A stretch of DNA of 64,000 bases from Microbacterium aerolatum. GTDB taxonomy: Bacteria; Actinomycetota; Actinomycetes; Actinomycetales; Microbacteriaceae. The notes beneath the pieces were generated by a model, which was not told the DNA's origin, ran no database searches, and worked only from the letters and a program-made list of their open reading frames with translations. This document shows positions 1 to 8,169 of this stretch, piece after piece. The stretch covers positions 20,358 through 84,357 of the forward strand of contig NZ_BJUW01000013.1 of the NCBI RefSeq assembly GCF_007988825.1. Direction: 5' to 3'. Each line of letters opens with the position of its first letter. Position 1 is the stretch's first letter. Position numbers and translations under genes: made by a program.

Positions 1-880
1 TGCGCTCGAACAGGTGCGTCATCGTCCACTTCGGGGTGTGCGCGGCCCGCCATGACGGCGGGGTCACGCGGCTGAACACGGCGGCGTCATGCGAGAGCAC
101 GATGCGGTCGGCGTAGCCGGCGTCGAGCAGCTGCAGCAGCATCCTGATCCGATCCTCGTCGGACCCGACATTCTCCATGCCGAACCGGTCGAAGCCGAGG
201 AACGAACCACGGTCGGCGAGTCCGCGCAGATAGGGAAGTTCCGCCGAGTCGCCGCTGTGCCCGATCACGACCCGGTCCAGCGGCACGCCCAGACGCTCGA
301 GAGCGTCCTGCTGGGCGATCCCGCCGCGGGATGCCGCGTGCGAGTGCGTCGTGATGGGCACTCCCGTGCGCAGATGCGCCGAGGCGGCAGCCGCGAACAC
401 CCGTGACGCATCGGGGGTGAGACCACCAGCATCCGAGGCGACCTTGATCATGCCCGCCCGCACGCCGGTACCCGCGATCCCCTGCTCGATGTCGCCCACG
501 AAGAGCTCCAAGAGCGGGTCCGGGCCGTCGACCACGAGCCCTGGTCCGTTGAGCCGGAAGTACGGCGGCAGGACTTCTGCGGCGTAGCATCCGGTCGCGG
601 CGACGATCTGCACCGGCACCCGCGAGGCGACCTCGGCGACGCGGCGAACGTCGCGGCCGAGGCCGATGACGGTGAGATCGACGACCGTCCGCGCGCCGTG
701 GTCATACAGCGAGGTGAGCGTCTGCACGGCGCGTTCGATCCACGCTTGCTCATCCCATTCCGGATGAGGCATATTGACGTCGAGTTCCGGGTCGGTGACG
801 AAGATGTGCTCGTGGATGAGGGTCACCCCGAGCGCATCTTCGTCGACCGAACCGGTGAACGTCGGAATCGAACGGGCCAT
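1..880 (-). CDS. Phosphotriesterase-family metal-dependent hydrolase (3' end outside window)
   Basis: About 293 residues are visible and the gene runs off the left edge. I read it by reverse-complementing the sequence. The family's binuclear-metal ligands are in order: HEH at residues 23-25, the bridging lysine in MIKVAS, histidines in THSHA and IGHSGDS, and the late aspartate in LSHDA. Members are mostly lactonases or esterases; true organophosphate activity is rare. The ATG lies 10 nt after the dctP stop, with only a weak ribosome site, so it is probably translated as the last visible gene of the TRAP/shikimate operon. Hydrolysis of a lactone or ester of a cyclic acid would fit the context, but the substrate is inferred. 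Confidence 0.85.
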   Translation of the reverse strand, partial: MARSIPTFTGSVDEDALGVTLIHEHIFVTDPELDVNMPHPEWDEQAWIERAVQTLTSLYDHGARTVVDLTVIGLGRDVRRVAEVASRVPVQIVAATGCYAAEVLPPYFRLNGPGLVVDGPDPLLELFVGDIEQGIAGTGVRAGMIKVASDAGGLTPDASRVFAAAASAHLRTGVPITTHSHAASRGGIAQQDALERLGVPLDRVVIGHSGDSAELPYLRGLADRGSFLGFDRFGMENVGSDEDRIRMLLQLLDAGYADRIVLSHDAAVFSRVTPPSWRAAHTPKWTMTHLFER

Positions 881-890
881 GCAGGAAGGA

Positions 891-1922
891 TCACTCCGAG
901 GTGGAGCGGATCGCCTCGTACACCGTCAGCGAGTCACCGGTCAGCGCGCCGGAGAGGTACTCCTCGGCCTTCTCGCTGAACGCGTCGCGGTCGACGTCCT
1001 CGACGACCTCCCACTCACCACCGGTGCGCCACTCCTCGAGGATCGTCTCCTCGTCTTCGGCGACGCAGGAGGTGACCTCGGTGACGGCCTTCTCGGTCGC
1101 GTCGGTCAGGGCCTGCTGCTGCTCCTCGCTGAGGTCGTTCCACACCGGGCCGACGATCACGAGGTTGGTGTTGAGCTGGTGGGAGCTCATGCTGACGTAG
1201 TCCTGCACCTCTTTGAGGTTCGAGGCCACGATGTTGGTGATCGGGTTCTCCTGGCCGTCGACCGTGCCCTGCTGCAGCGCGAGGTAGAGCTCCTCGTACG
1301 CCACCTCGGTGGCCTCGGCGCCGAGCGCCTTGGCGTTCATGAGGAACTGCGGCGAACCGGGGAAGCGCATCCGCAGGCCTTCGAGGTCTTCCGGTGTGCG
1401 GATCGGCGTGTTGGCCGTGAACTGGCGGGCGCCGGCCGACCAGGCGCCGAGCGTATGGACGCCGGATGCCTCTTCGAAGGCCTCCGTGACGGTGTCGGAT
1501 GCGTCGCTGGCCATGAACCGCGCCAGGTGGTCGGCGTCGTCGAAGGCGTATGCCGAATCGAGCACGCTGATCGGCTCGTAGACGGCGCCCAGCGCCGAAG
1601 CGCCCTGGATGTCGATGTCGATGTCACCGGAGGCGACCGAGGCGATGCGGTCGGCGTCGCCGCCGAGCTGGCTGGACGGGAAGATCTCGACCTCGAGCCC
1701 CACACCGGCCGCGTTCACCTCGTCGGCGATGACCTGTGCGCCGCAGCGGTGCTGCGGCTGATCCTCGTTGTAGCTGTGGGCGAGCGCGAGGGTACGGGTC
1801 TCCCCGTCGCCTCCGGCTTCTCCGCCGGTGCCGTCTCCGCCGCTGGAGCAGGCGACCAGCAGCATTGCCGGTGCTGCGACAAGGGCGAGCCACATCGTTC
1901 GCCGTGTGCGTCGTGCGTTCAT
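891..1922 (-). CDS. dctP: TRAP transporter substrate-binding lipoprotein DctP
   Basis: 343 residues. The N-terminus is a lipoprotein signal peptide with lipobox LLVACSS (Cys near residue 25) and a Ser/Gly linker. The body has the DctP fold signature, with an Arg-containing stretch LEGLRMRFPGS near residue 180 and the VDGQENP motif. It captures an organic acid outside the membrane for the DctQM permease encoded upstream. Its ATG overlaps the aroE stop by 4 nt (ATGA). The neighbouring shikimate dehydrogenase and dehydroshikimate dehydratase suggest shikimate, quinate or a related hydroxy-acid as ligand; the ligand itself is inferred. Confidence 0.9.
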   Translation of the reverse strand: MNARRTRRTMWLALVAAPAMLLVACSSGGDGTGGEAGGDGETRTLALAHSYNEDQPQHRCGAQVIADEVNAAGVGLEVEIFPSSQLGGDADRIASVASGDIDIDIQGASALGAVYEPISVLDSAYAFDDADHLARFMASDASDTVTEAFEEASGVHTLGAWSAGARQFTANTPIRTPEDLEGLRMRFPGSPQFLMNAKALGAEATEVAYEELYLALQQGTVDGQENPITNIVASNLKEVQDYVSMSSHQLNTNLVIVGPVWNDLSEEQQQALTDATEKAVTEVTSCVAEDEETILEEWRTGGEWEVVEDVDRDAFSEKAEEYLSGALTGDSLTVYEAIRSTSE

Positions 1923-2869
1923 CGGTTCTCTCCTCTTTCTGGTGCTGTTTCGGGTGTTGCAGGTGGGTTTCCGGTCGCCTCGGCGGCGACCAGGTCGTTC
2001 AGGTCGGCGAGCATGGCCGTGCGGTCCGCGCGCTCCCCCGTGAAGATCTCGAAGGCGTCGGCGGCCTGGTGCATCGCCATGCCGAGACCCGACATGGTGC
2101 GGATGCCGCGGGCGCGAGCCGCTTGCAGCAGCGCGGTGTCCGCTGGACGGTAGACGATGTCCGCCACGCGGATGCCATCCGGCAGCAGCGCCACGTCGAA
2201 CGGCGTTCCGGGATGCGCGGCCATGCCGATCGGGGTGGCGTTGACGACGAGGTCTGCGCCGGCGAGCACACCGGGCAGGTCGCCGAGGTCGGCGGCGCGC
2301 GCCGAGGCGGCACCCAGCGCGTTCACCTGGGCGGCGAGTGCGCTCGCGCGCACCGGCACCTGGTCGATGAGCACCAGGTCCGTGACCGGACGCTGCGCCA
2401 GCGCGGTCGCGACGGCGGAGCCTGCGCCTCCGGTGCCCAGCAGCACCACGCGTTCGAGCGGCTCCACGCCGAAGGCATCCCTCAGCGCGGCGTCGAAACC
2501 GGTCACATCCGTGTTGTGGCCGATGGTGCCGGCATCCGTGAACACGACGGTGTTCACCGCCCCGACCGCGCGGGCGCTGTCGGAGAGGTCGTCGAGCAGC
2601 GGAACGACTGCCTGCTTTACCGGGTGCGTGATGTTCAGCCCGTTGAAGCCGAGGCGCCGTGCCGCCCGGAGCAGCGCCTCGAGGTACTCGGGAGTGCCTT
2701 CAGCGGGCGCCAGGTCGATCGTCCGGTACACGTAGTGCATGCCGTGGCGGGCGCCCTCGAGCTCGTGCATCGGCGGGCTGAGCGACGGCGTGACGCCCTC
2801 GCCGATGAGGCCGATCAGCACGGCGGGGCGGCGAGCGCTGACGGTGGTGTCCAGGTCGGTGAGGGTCAC
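1919..2869 (-). CDS. aroE: Shikimate/quinate dehydrogenase (AroE family)
   Basis: 316 residues from the GTG at 2869, which forms a GTGA overlap with the dctM stop and has GGAG upstream. A longer frame opens at 2893 but lies inside dctM. Family residues are present: the substrate serines in SLSPPMHE (about 29-35), the catalytic Lys in ITHPVKQ, Asn in AVNTVV, Asp in HNTDVTGF, the nucleotide loop GTGGAGSA and a late Gln in MAMHQAAD. It interconverts shikimate or quinate with the 3-dehydro acid. Because it sits between transporter genes and opposite a dehydroshikimate dehydratase, I infer a catabolic role rather than aromatic amino acid synthesis. Confidence 0.9.
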   Translation of the reverse strand: MTLTDLDTTVSARRPAVLIGLIGEGVTPSLSPPMHELEGARHGMHYVYRTIDLAPAEGTPEYLEALLRAARRLGFNGLNITHPVKQAVVPLLDDLSDSARAVGAVNTVVFTDAGTIGHNTDVTGFDAALRDAFGVEPLERVVLLGTGGAGSAVATALAQRPVTDLVLIDQVPVRASALAAQVNALGAASARAADLGDLPGVLAGADLVVNATPIGMAAHPGTPFDVALLPDGIRVADIVYRPADTALLQAARARGIRTMSGLGMAMHQAADAFEIFTGERADRTAMLADLNDLVAAEATGNPPATPETAPERGENR

Positions 2870-4140
2870 AGTCCCAGCACTCCAGGCAGCCACATCACGG
2901 CACTCGGGAACGCGATGATGAGCACGCAGATCACCAGCAGCGGCACGATGAACGGCAGGCTGCCGCGGAACACCTCACCGATGCGGGTCTTCGACACCGC
3001 GGCGGTGACGAACAGCACGGTTCCCACCGGCGGGGTGAGCAGGCCGATCATTAGCGAAAGGATCATCAGCACGCCGAGCACGATCGGGTCGACCCCGATC
3101 TGATTCGCGATCGGGAGGATGATCGGCACGGTGAGCACGAGGATCGCGGTCGCATCGATGACGGTGCCGAGGATCAGCATGAGCAGGGCGACCAGCAGCA
3201 TGAACACGATCGGGCTGTCGGTGATCGCGAACACCAGCTCGGTGAGTATCTGGGGTAGGCGCTCCCTGGCGAGGATGTAGCCGAGCAGCGACGCCGAGGC
3301 GACGATGATCATGATCGACGCCGTCGTCGTGGCGGTCTCGGTGAGCGCCTTTATGAAGCTCTTCAGGCTCAGCGAGCGCTGCAGCACTCCGACGAGGGCG
3401 ATGTACACGACGCCGACGGCCGCCGCCTCGGTCGGGGTGAAGAACCCGCCCAGGATTCCGCCGAGGATGATGAACGGCGCGATCAGGGGCAGGATGACGC
3501 CCTTGCTCGATGCGACGAACTCGGCGCGGTCGAAGGTGCCCTTCTTGACGTTGTGCATGCGGCGCACCAGCATCCACACCACGATGCACAGGCCGATGGC
3601 CATGAGCAGGGCCGGGATGACGGATGCCGCGAACAGCGCACCGGTGGAGACGGCGGCCAGTCCCGCGTAGATGACGGCGGGGATGCTGGGCGGCATGACC
3701 GGAGCGATCAGCGCAGAGGTCGCCGAGACACCGGTGGCGAAGCGACGGCCGTAGCCGGCGCGGATCATCGCGGGGATCTGCACCTTGCCGAGCGCTGCCG
3801 CGTCGGCGACGGCAGAGCCGCTCATCCAGGCGAAGCCGACGCTGGTGCCGACGGCGACGTAGCCGAGGTTGCCGCGGACGTTGGCGAGCAGCGCCTGGGC
3901 GAAGCGGAAGAGGCGATCGGCGATGCCGGCGTGGTTGGCCAGCGCGCCGAGGAAGATGAACAGCGGCACGGCGAGCAGCGGGAAGCTGCTGGCGGCGTTG
4001 GTGACGGTGCGCAGCGCCATGCCGAGCGACTGCCCTTCGATGGCCATGTAGACCAGGGAGGGGCCGAGGAACGCGAACGGCACCGGGACGCGGATCGCCA
4101 GCAGGACGGCGATCGCGAGGGCGAGGAGAAGGAGAGTCAC
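2866..4140 (-). CDS. dctM: TRAP transporter large permease DctM
   Basis: 424 residues from the GTG at 4140, which overlaps the dctQ stop (GTGA). The open frame extends upstream to 4491, but that stretch is the Arg-rich shadow of dctQ. The protein is almost wholly hydrophobic with about a dozen membrane segments, starting VTLLLLALAIAVLLAIRVPV, and has the DctM-type stretch GFAWMSGSAVADAAALG and TPTEAAAVGVVY. It forms the ion-coupled channel subunit of the TRAP transporter with DctQ and DctP. Such systems use a sodium or proton gradient, not ATP. Confidence 0.93.
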   Translation of the reverse strand: MTLLLLALAIAVLLAIRVPVPFAFLGPSLVYMAIEGQSLGMALRTVTNAASSFPLLAVPLFIFLGALANHAGIADRLFRFAQALLANVRGNLGYVAVGTSVGFAWMSGSAVADAAALGKVQIPAMIRAGYGRRFATGVSATSALIAPVMPPSIPAVIYAGLAAVSTGALFAASVIPALLMAIGLCIVVWMLVRRMHNVKKGTFDRAEFVASSKGVILPLIAPFIILGGILGGFFTPTEAAAVGVVYIALVGVLQRSLSLKSFIKALTETATTTASIMIIVASASLLGYILARERLPQILTELVFAITDSPIVFMLLVALLMLILGTVIDATAILVLTVPIILPIANQIGVDPIVLGVLMILSLMIGLLTPPVGTVLFVTAAVSKTRIGEVFRGSLPFIVPLLVICVLIIAFPSAVMWLPGVLGL

Positions 4141-4685
4141 AGTCCTGCCACCTCCGCCTGGTCCTCGTCGACGTCGGCGACGATCGGGCCGTGCAGCGCG
4201 ATGTCGGCGGCCGAGATCAGCGCGCGGATGGCGGTGCTGACCACGCCGATCAGCACGGGGAGGTACACCCACGACATGGGCACGCGCAGGACGGGCGACT
4301 TGACGATGCTCTGGGTCTCGACGAGGGCCCAGGCCTCCAGCGCCATGCCGACCGCGGTCGCGGCGACCATGAGGAGTGAGATGACCTGGATGACGCGAAC
4401 GGTCATGGGGTTGCGGATCGAGTCGACGAGTTCGAGCGCGATGTGGCCGTGCGTCGTGACGAGCACGCCCATCGCGGCGAACGTCGCCCACAGCAGCGCG
4501 AACCGGGCGAGCTCACCGGTCCAGGCGATGCTCTCGAACGGCAGGTAGCGCTGCAGCGCCTGGTAGAAGACCAGGACGAGGATCATCATGACGGAGACAC
4601 CGCCGATGACCAGCTCGAAGCCGGTGATGTATCGCGCGATGCGGCGCAGAACGCCGGTTCGCTGCGGTTGCTGATCTGAGGTCAC
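4137..4685 (-). CDS. dctQ: TRAP transporter small permease DctQ
   Basis: 182 residues with four predicted membrane helices (about 16-36, 48-70, 88-112 and 125-150), the usual DctQ topology. The start is a GTG at 4685 with GAAGG upstream. It is the first gene of the minus-strand operon dctQ-dctM-aroE-dctP-hydrolase; all internal junctions overlap or nearly touch, so the genes are almost certainly co-transcribed. The promoter must lie in the 110-bp divergent region shared with the dehydroshikimate dehydratase gene, where two copies of a palindromic operator are found. Confidence 0.9.
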   Translation of the reverse strand: MTSDQQPQRTGVLRRIARYITGFELVIGGVSVMMILVLVFYQALQRYLPFESIAWTGELARFALLWATFAAMGVLVTTHGHIALELVDSIRNPMTVRVIQVISLLMVAATAVGMALEAWALVETQSIVKSPVLRVPMSWVYLPVLIGVVSTAIRALISAADIALHGPIVADVDEDQAEVAGL

Positions 4686-4724
4686 AAGACGCCTTCGTCA
4701 TCGGTGGATCGGGTAGTGGAACTG

Positions 4725-4744
4725 AATGTACTGGTTAGTACATT
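4725..4744. promoter_or_regulatory. Operator palindrome 1
   Basis: AATGTACT-GGTT-AGTACATT is a perfect 8-bp inverted repeat with a 4-bp spacer in the divergent region between dctQ and the dehydratase gene. A second, one-mismatch copy lies 44 bp away centre to centre, about four helical turns. The pattern suggests a dimeric GntR- or TetR-type repressor acting on both operons. No regulator gene adjoins it in this window. Confidence 0.75.
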
Positions 4745-4768
4745 GATCAGCAAGTGCTCTGTGAAATT

Positions 4769-4788
4769 AATGTACAAACTGGTACGTT
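4769..4788. promoter_or_regulatory. Operator palindrome 2
   Basis: AATGTAC-AAACTG-GTACGTT repeats the half-site of the palindrome at 4725 with one mismatch, and ends 7 bp before the ATG at 4796. Occupancy here would block initiation or transcription of the dehydratase gene. Two sites on one helical face would allow cooperative repression. Confidence 0.68.
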
Positions 4789-4795
4789 CACTGCC

Positions 4796-6565
4796 ATGCG
4801 CACCTCAGTTGCCTCCGTCTGCATCTCCGGCGGGCTCGTCGAGAAGCTCCATGCCTGCGCCGAAGCAGGCTTCGACGGCGTCGAGATCATGGATGCCGAT
4901 CTCATCGCCGCGCCCGAGTCTCCCGAGGAGATCCGCGCGCTGTGCGATCGCCTCGGACTGAAGATCGAGATGTTCCAGCCGTTCCGGGACGCGGAGGGCG
5001 TCTCGGAAGAGCTGTTCGCCGACAACCTGCGCCGAGCGGAGGCGAAGTTCCAGATCATGGAGCGCCTGGGCACGGATCTGATGCTCGTGTGCAGCAATGT
5101 CGCCACCGCGAGCGTGGATGACGACGAGGTGATCGCCCGGCAGCTCGGCGAGCTGGCGGACAGGGCGGCAGTGCACGGCATCCGGCTCGCCTACGAAGCG
5201 CTCGCCTGGGGCCGGTACGTCGACAACTACCGGCGCACCTGGGAGATCGTGAAGCGCGCCGATCGGCCGAATCTCGGCGTGTGCCTGGACAGCTTCCACA
5301 TCCTGTCGCTCGCGCATGACCCGGCGGGCATCGAGCAGATCGATGCGGAGAAGATCTTCTTCCTGCAGCTGGCGGATGCTCCGGCGCTCGACATGGACGT
5401 GCTGTCGTGGAGCCGGCATCACCGACTGTTCCCGGGTGAGGGCTCGTTCGATCTGGTGGGGTTCATGACGCACGTGGTGCGTGCGGGGTACTCAGGGCCG
5501 TGGTCGCTCGAGGTGTTCAACGACACGTACCGGCAGACCGACACGGTGCGCACGGCCGCGCACGCGCACCGCTCGCTGGTGTGGCTGGCCGATCGCACGG
5601 CCGCCGCGAACGGGTGGTCGGACGGCCTGCTCGGGGAGGCGCCGCAGTCGACCGGACTGGACTTCGTCGAGGTGGCCGGGGCGGATCTCGCCGAGGTCGA
5701 CGAGCTGCTCGCCCAGCTCGGGTTCGCGTTCGAGGGGCGTCACCGGTCGAAGCCGGTGCGACTGTGGAGCGCAGGGTCGGCGCGGATCATCCTGAACGAA
5801 CAGGCGCGGCAGAGCGAGCCGGTACTCGCCGGGATCGGGTTGCGGACGGCGGATGCCGCGGCAGCGGTGTCTCGCGCGCTGGCGCTCGGTTCGCCGTCGG
5901 TGTTCCGGCGGACGTATGAGGGCGAGCAGGACCTGCGGGGCGTTGCAGCTCCCGACGGCACGCAGGTGTTCTGGAGCTCTCTGCCGGCAGAGCGGTCGTG
6001 GCTGCAGGAGTTCGAGGGCGGCACGGGCGTCGTGGATGGGCTGGAGGGCGAGATCGACCACATCAACCTCGCCTACGCCTGGCAGGACTTCGACGAGGCG
6101 GTGCTGTTCATGTCGAGCGCGCTGTCGCTGCAGGCGGATGCTCCGGCTGAGGTGCCTGGGCCGCAGGGGCTCATCCGCAGCCAGGTGATGCGGACGCCCG
6201 ACGGCATCGTCCGGGTGCCGATCAACCTCGCCCCTCCGACGGCGAAGCCGCCGGCGCGACACATCGCGGTGCGCTGTGACGATGTGTTCACGGTCGCGCG
6301 GCGGGCTCGGGAGCGCGGCATCGACCACCTGCGGATCCCGGCGAACTACTACGACGACCTCGCGGCGCGGTTCGACCTGCCTGCGGAGATACTGGCCTCG
6401 CTGCGCGAGCTCGACCTGCTGTACGACCGGGACGCGAACGGCGAGTTCATCCACTTCTACACGCGCACGATCGGCGACGTGTTCTTCGAGGTGGTCGAGC
6501 GCCGCGGCGGCTACGACGGGTACGGCGGCGCGAACGCGCCGATCCGCCTCGCCGCGCAGCGGTAG
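4796..6565 (+). CDS. 3-dehydroshikimate dehydratase, QsuB type (TIM barrel + HPPD-like domain)
   Basis: 589 residues. The in-frame codons before 4796 lie in the operator region, so the ATG of MRTSVASV is preferred. The N-terminal half (about 1-275) is a sugar-phosphate-isomerase TIM barrel with metal ligands in YEALAWGRY, CLDSFHIL, FLQLADAP and SLEVFND. The C-terminal half is a two-module vicinal-oxygen-chelate domain like 4-hydroxyphenylpyruvate dioxygenase, with HINLAYAW, HIAVRCDD and FFEVVERRGGYDGYG near the end. This two-domain layout is that of Corynebacterium QsuB, which turns 3-dehydroshikimate into protocatechuate. Divergent from the shikimate dehydrogenase and TRAP operon, it completes a shikimate-to-protocatechuate route. 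Confidence 0.9.
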   Translation: MRTSVASVCISGGLVEKLHACAEAGFDGVEIMDADLIAAPESPEEIRALCDRLGLKIEMFQPFRDAEGVSEELFADNLRRAEAKFQIMERLGTDLMLVCSNVATASVDDDEVIARQLGELADRAAVHGIRLAYEALAWGRYVDNYRRTWEIVKRADRPNLGVCLDSFHILSLAHDPAGIEQIDAEKIFFLQLADAPALDMDVLSWSRHHRLFPGEGSFDLVGFMTHVVRAGYSGPWSLEVFNDTYRQTDTVRTAAHAHRSLVWLADRTAAANGWSDGLLGEAPQSTGLDFVEVAGADLAEVDELLAQLGFAFEGRHRSKPVRLWSAGSARIILNEQARQSEPVLAGIGLRTADAAAAVSRALALGSPSVFRRTYEGEQDLRGVAAPDGTQVFWSSLPAERSWLQEFEGGTGVVDGLEGEIDHINLAYAWQDFDEAVLFMSSALSLQADAPAEVPGPQGLIRSQVMRTPDGIVRVPINLAPPTAKPPARHIAVRCDDVFTVARRARERGIDHLRIPANYYDDLAARFDLPAEILASLRELDLLYDRDANGEFIHFYTRTIGDVFFEVVERRGGYDGYGGANAPIRLAAQR

Positions 6566-6568
6566 CCG

Positions 6569-8146
6569 TCAGCTCTCGGCTCCGAGCGCCTCCGCCGCCT
6601 TGCGGGCGCCTCGCACCGCGAGGGCGACGCTGGTGAGCGTGGGGTTCATGGTGTTCGCCGTCGGGATCAGGGCGTTGCCACCCACCACGAGATTCTCCGT
6701 CCCCCACACCCGCGAGTACGGATCAGCGACGGAGGTGCCGTCGTCGGTGTCTCCCATTCGCATCGTGCCCATGTAGTGCAGGCTCGAGCCGTTCGGGAGC
6801 AGCCGCGGCGTCGCGATGAACGTGCCGAGCGCCGCGCCGGCCCGTTCCAGCCGCCGGGTCGCCTCGGCGATCTCCGTCTCCTCTCGCTCGGTGAGGGCGT
6901 ACTCGATGGTCATGTTCGGGAACCCGCGATAGTCGAGCTCGTCCTCTGAGAACCGGACTCCGTCCTCCGCGCGAGGGTGCTTGCGCACTCCGTAGCCCAT
7001 GTTCACGTAGCCCCAGCGGTTGCCGGCCTCGGTGCTCTCGGGGTCGAGCGGGAACGGCGGGTTCTCGGCATACATGACCTGCAGCGAGAACGGGTGGCCC
7101 GGCTCAGAGAACGGGATGCGATTTACGGCGGCGACAGGGTCCGCCGCGTGAACGGCGCGGTGCGCGAGCTCGGCCGAGAGCTGCTCGTCCGTGATCAGCG
7201 CACCCATGCGGTCTCCGTCCAGCGAGACGGTGCTGATGACGACGTGATGCTCGGTCAGGTAGCGCCCGAGGGCTTCGGGACGGATGCCGGATGACCACAG
7301 CAGCTGCGGTGATCGGAAAGCATCCGCCGCGACGACGACGAGATCAGCCGCGACGAAAGAGGTCTCCTTGGTGCGCAGATCTTCGACCGTCACCCCCCGC
7401 ACCCGTCCGTCCTCATGCTCGATGCGGCGCACCAGGGTGAGGTCGCGCAGCTCGAAACGTGTGCTCTCGTCCGTGCCCTCCTCGATGAGCGGCCCGAGGA
7501 CCATGTCGGCTCCCGCCCACAGCATCGACCCATCCGGCTGGGGGTCGCCGGCGACGGGCAGCGTGCCGACGCCGTGGCCTTCCGGCAGCTCCGCTCCGAA
7601 CTCATCGCTGAGCAGCGATCGGATGGCGCCGCCGATGGGGGAATCGGCGAACGCCGCCGCCTGATGGTGCAGCAGGGCCTCCGCCGTAGAGATGAGATCC
7701 TCCCACTCGTCGTCGTCGATGAACGGAATCTTCTCGCTGAACGCCGGTCGCGGAATGGCGCAGGTCCAGTGCGCTCCCTGACCGCCGACGTTCGTGGCCG
7801 CGGCCACCGCCGGGAATGTCGGTGCGTGCGCCGAGCCCTCGCCACCGAAGTCCAGCAGGTGCGTTCCCTGCCTCGCCGTGAACATGCCCTCCACGACGGC
7901 GCTCTCCGGGATGCCGAGCGATTCACGGAAGGAGCCCGCCTGCGGACCCTGCGACATCTCGCGTGCGCGCGCCTTCTCATCGGGGTCGGCGATGTTCCGC
8001 ACGCTCGCCCCGGGTCGCTGGGTGAGCTGAGGTCCGGCTTCGAACATCACCACATGTGCCGTGGGGAGAGTCTCGAGTATCGTGCGAGCGTAGGCGGAGC
8101 CGATCGGTCCGCTGCCGACGATGGCGACGGTGGGGTGTTCGGTCAT
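6569..8146 (-). CDS. GMC-family FAD oxidoreductase, probable glycoside 3-oxidase (CarA-like)
   Basis: 525 residues, ATG at 8146 with GGAG before it. The FAD loop GSGPIGSAYA starts at residue 11. The catalytic pair typical of pyranose oxidases is present: His457 in SSLHYMGT and Asn501 in NTMNPTLT. The family includes pyranose 2-oxidase and the actinobacterial glycoside and C-glycoside 3-oxidases that make 3-keto-glycosides. The many C-deglycosidase-like genes downstream make 3-oxidation the best guess, though regiochemistry cannot be read from sequence. It follows the MFS gene by 23 nt. A paralogue lies at 25935-27455. Confidence 0.83.
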   Translation of the reverse strand: MTEHPTVAIVGSGPIGSAYARTILETLPTAHVVMFEAGPQLTQRPGASVRNIADPDEKARAREMSQGPQAGSFRESLGIPESAVVEGMFTARQGTHLLDFGGEGSAHAPTFPAVAAATNVGGQGAHWTCAIPRPAFSEKIPFIDDDEWEDLISTAEALLHHQAAAFADSPIGGAIRSLLSDEFGAELPEGHGVGTLPVAGDPQPDGSMLWAGADMVLGPLIEEGTDESTRFELRDLTLVRRIEHEDGRVRGVTVEDLRTKETSFVAADLVVVAADAFRSPQLLWSSGIRPEALGRYLTEHHVVISTVSLDGDRMGALITDEQLSAELAHRAVHAADPVAAVNRIPFSEPGHPFSLQVMYAENPPFPLDPESTEAGNRWGYVNMGYGVRKHPRAEDGVRFSEDELDYRGFPNMTIEYALTEREETEIAEATRRLERAGAALGTFIATPRLLPNGSSLHYMGTMRMGDTDDGTSVADPYSRVWGTENLVVGGNALIPTANTMNPTLTSVALAVRGARKAAEALGAES

Positions 8147-8169
8147 GGTTGTCTCCTCAGGTCCGGAGG

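Noticed and set aside
774..3103. Long plus-strand frames opposite dctP and aroE
   Set aside because: They lie antisense to well-supported TRAP and dehydrogenase genes and have Arg/Gly/Val-rich shadow composition without domains.
2866..4491. Extended 541-codon version of DctM
   Set aside because: The extra N-terminus is Arg-rich and overlaps dctQ; the GTG at 4140 with a GTGA overlap gives the normal DctM length.
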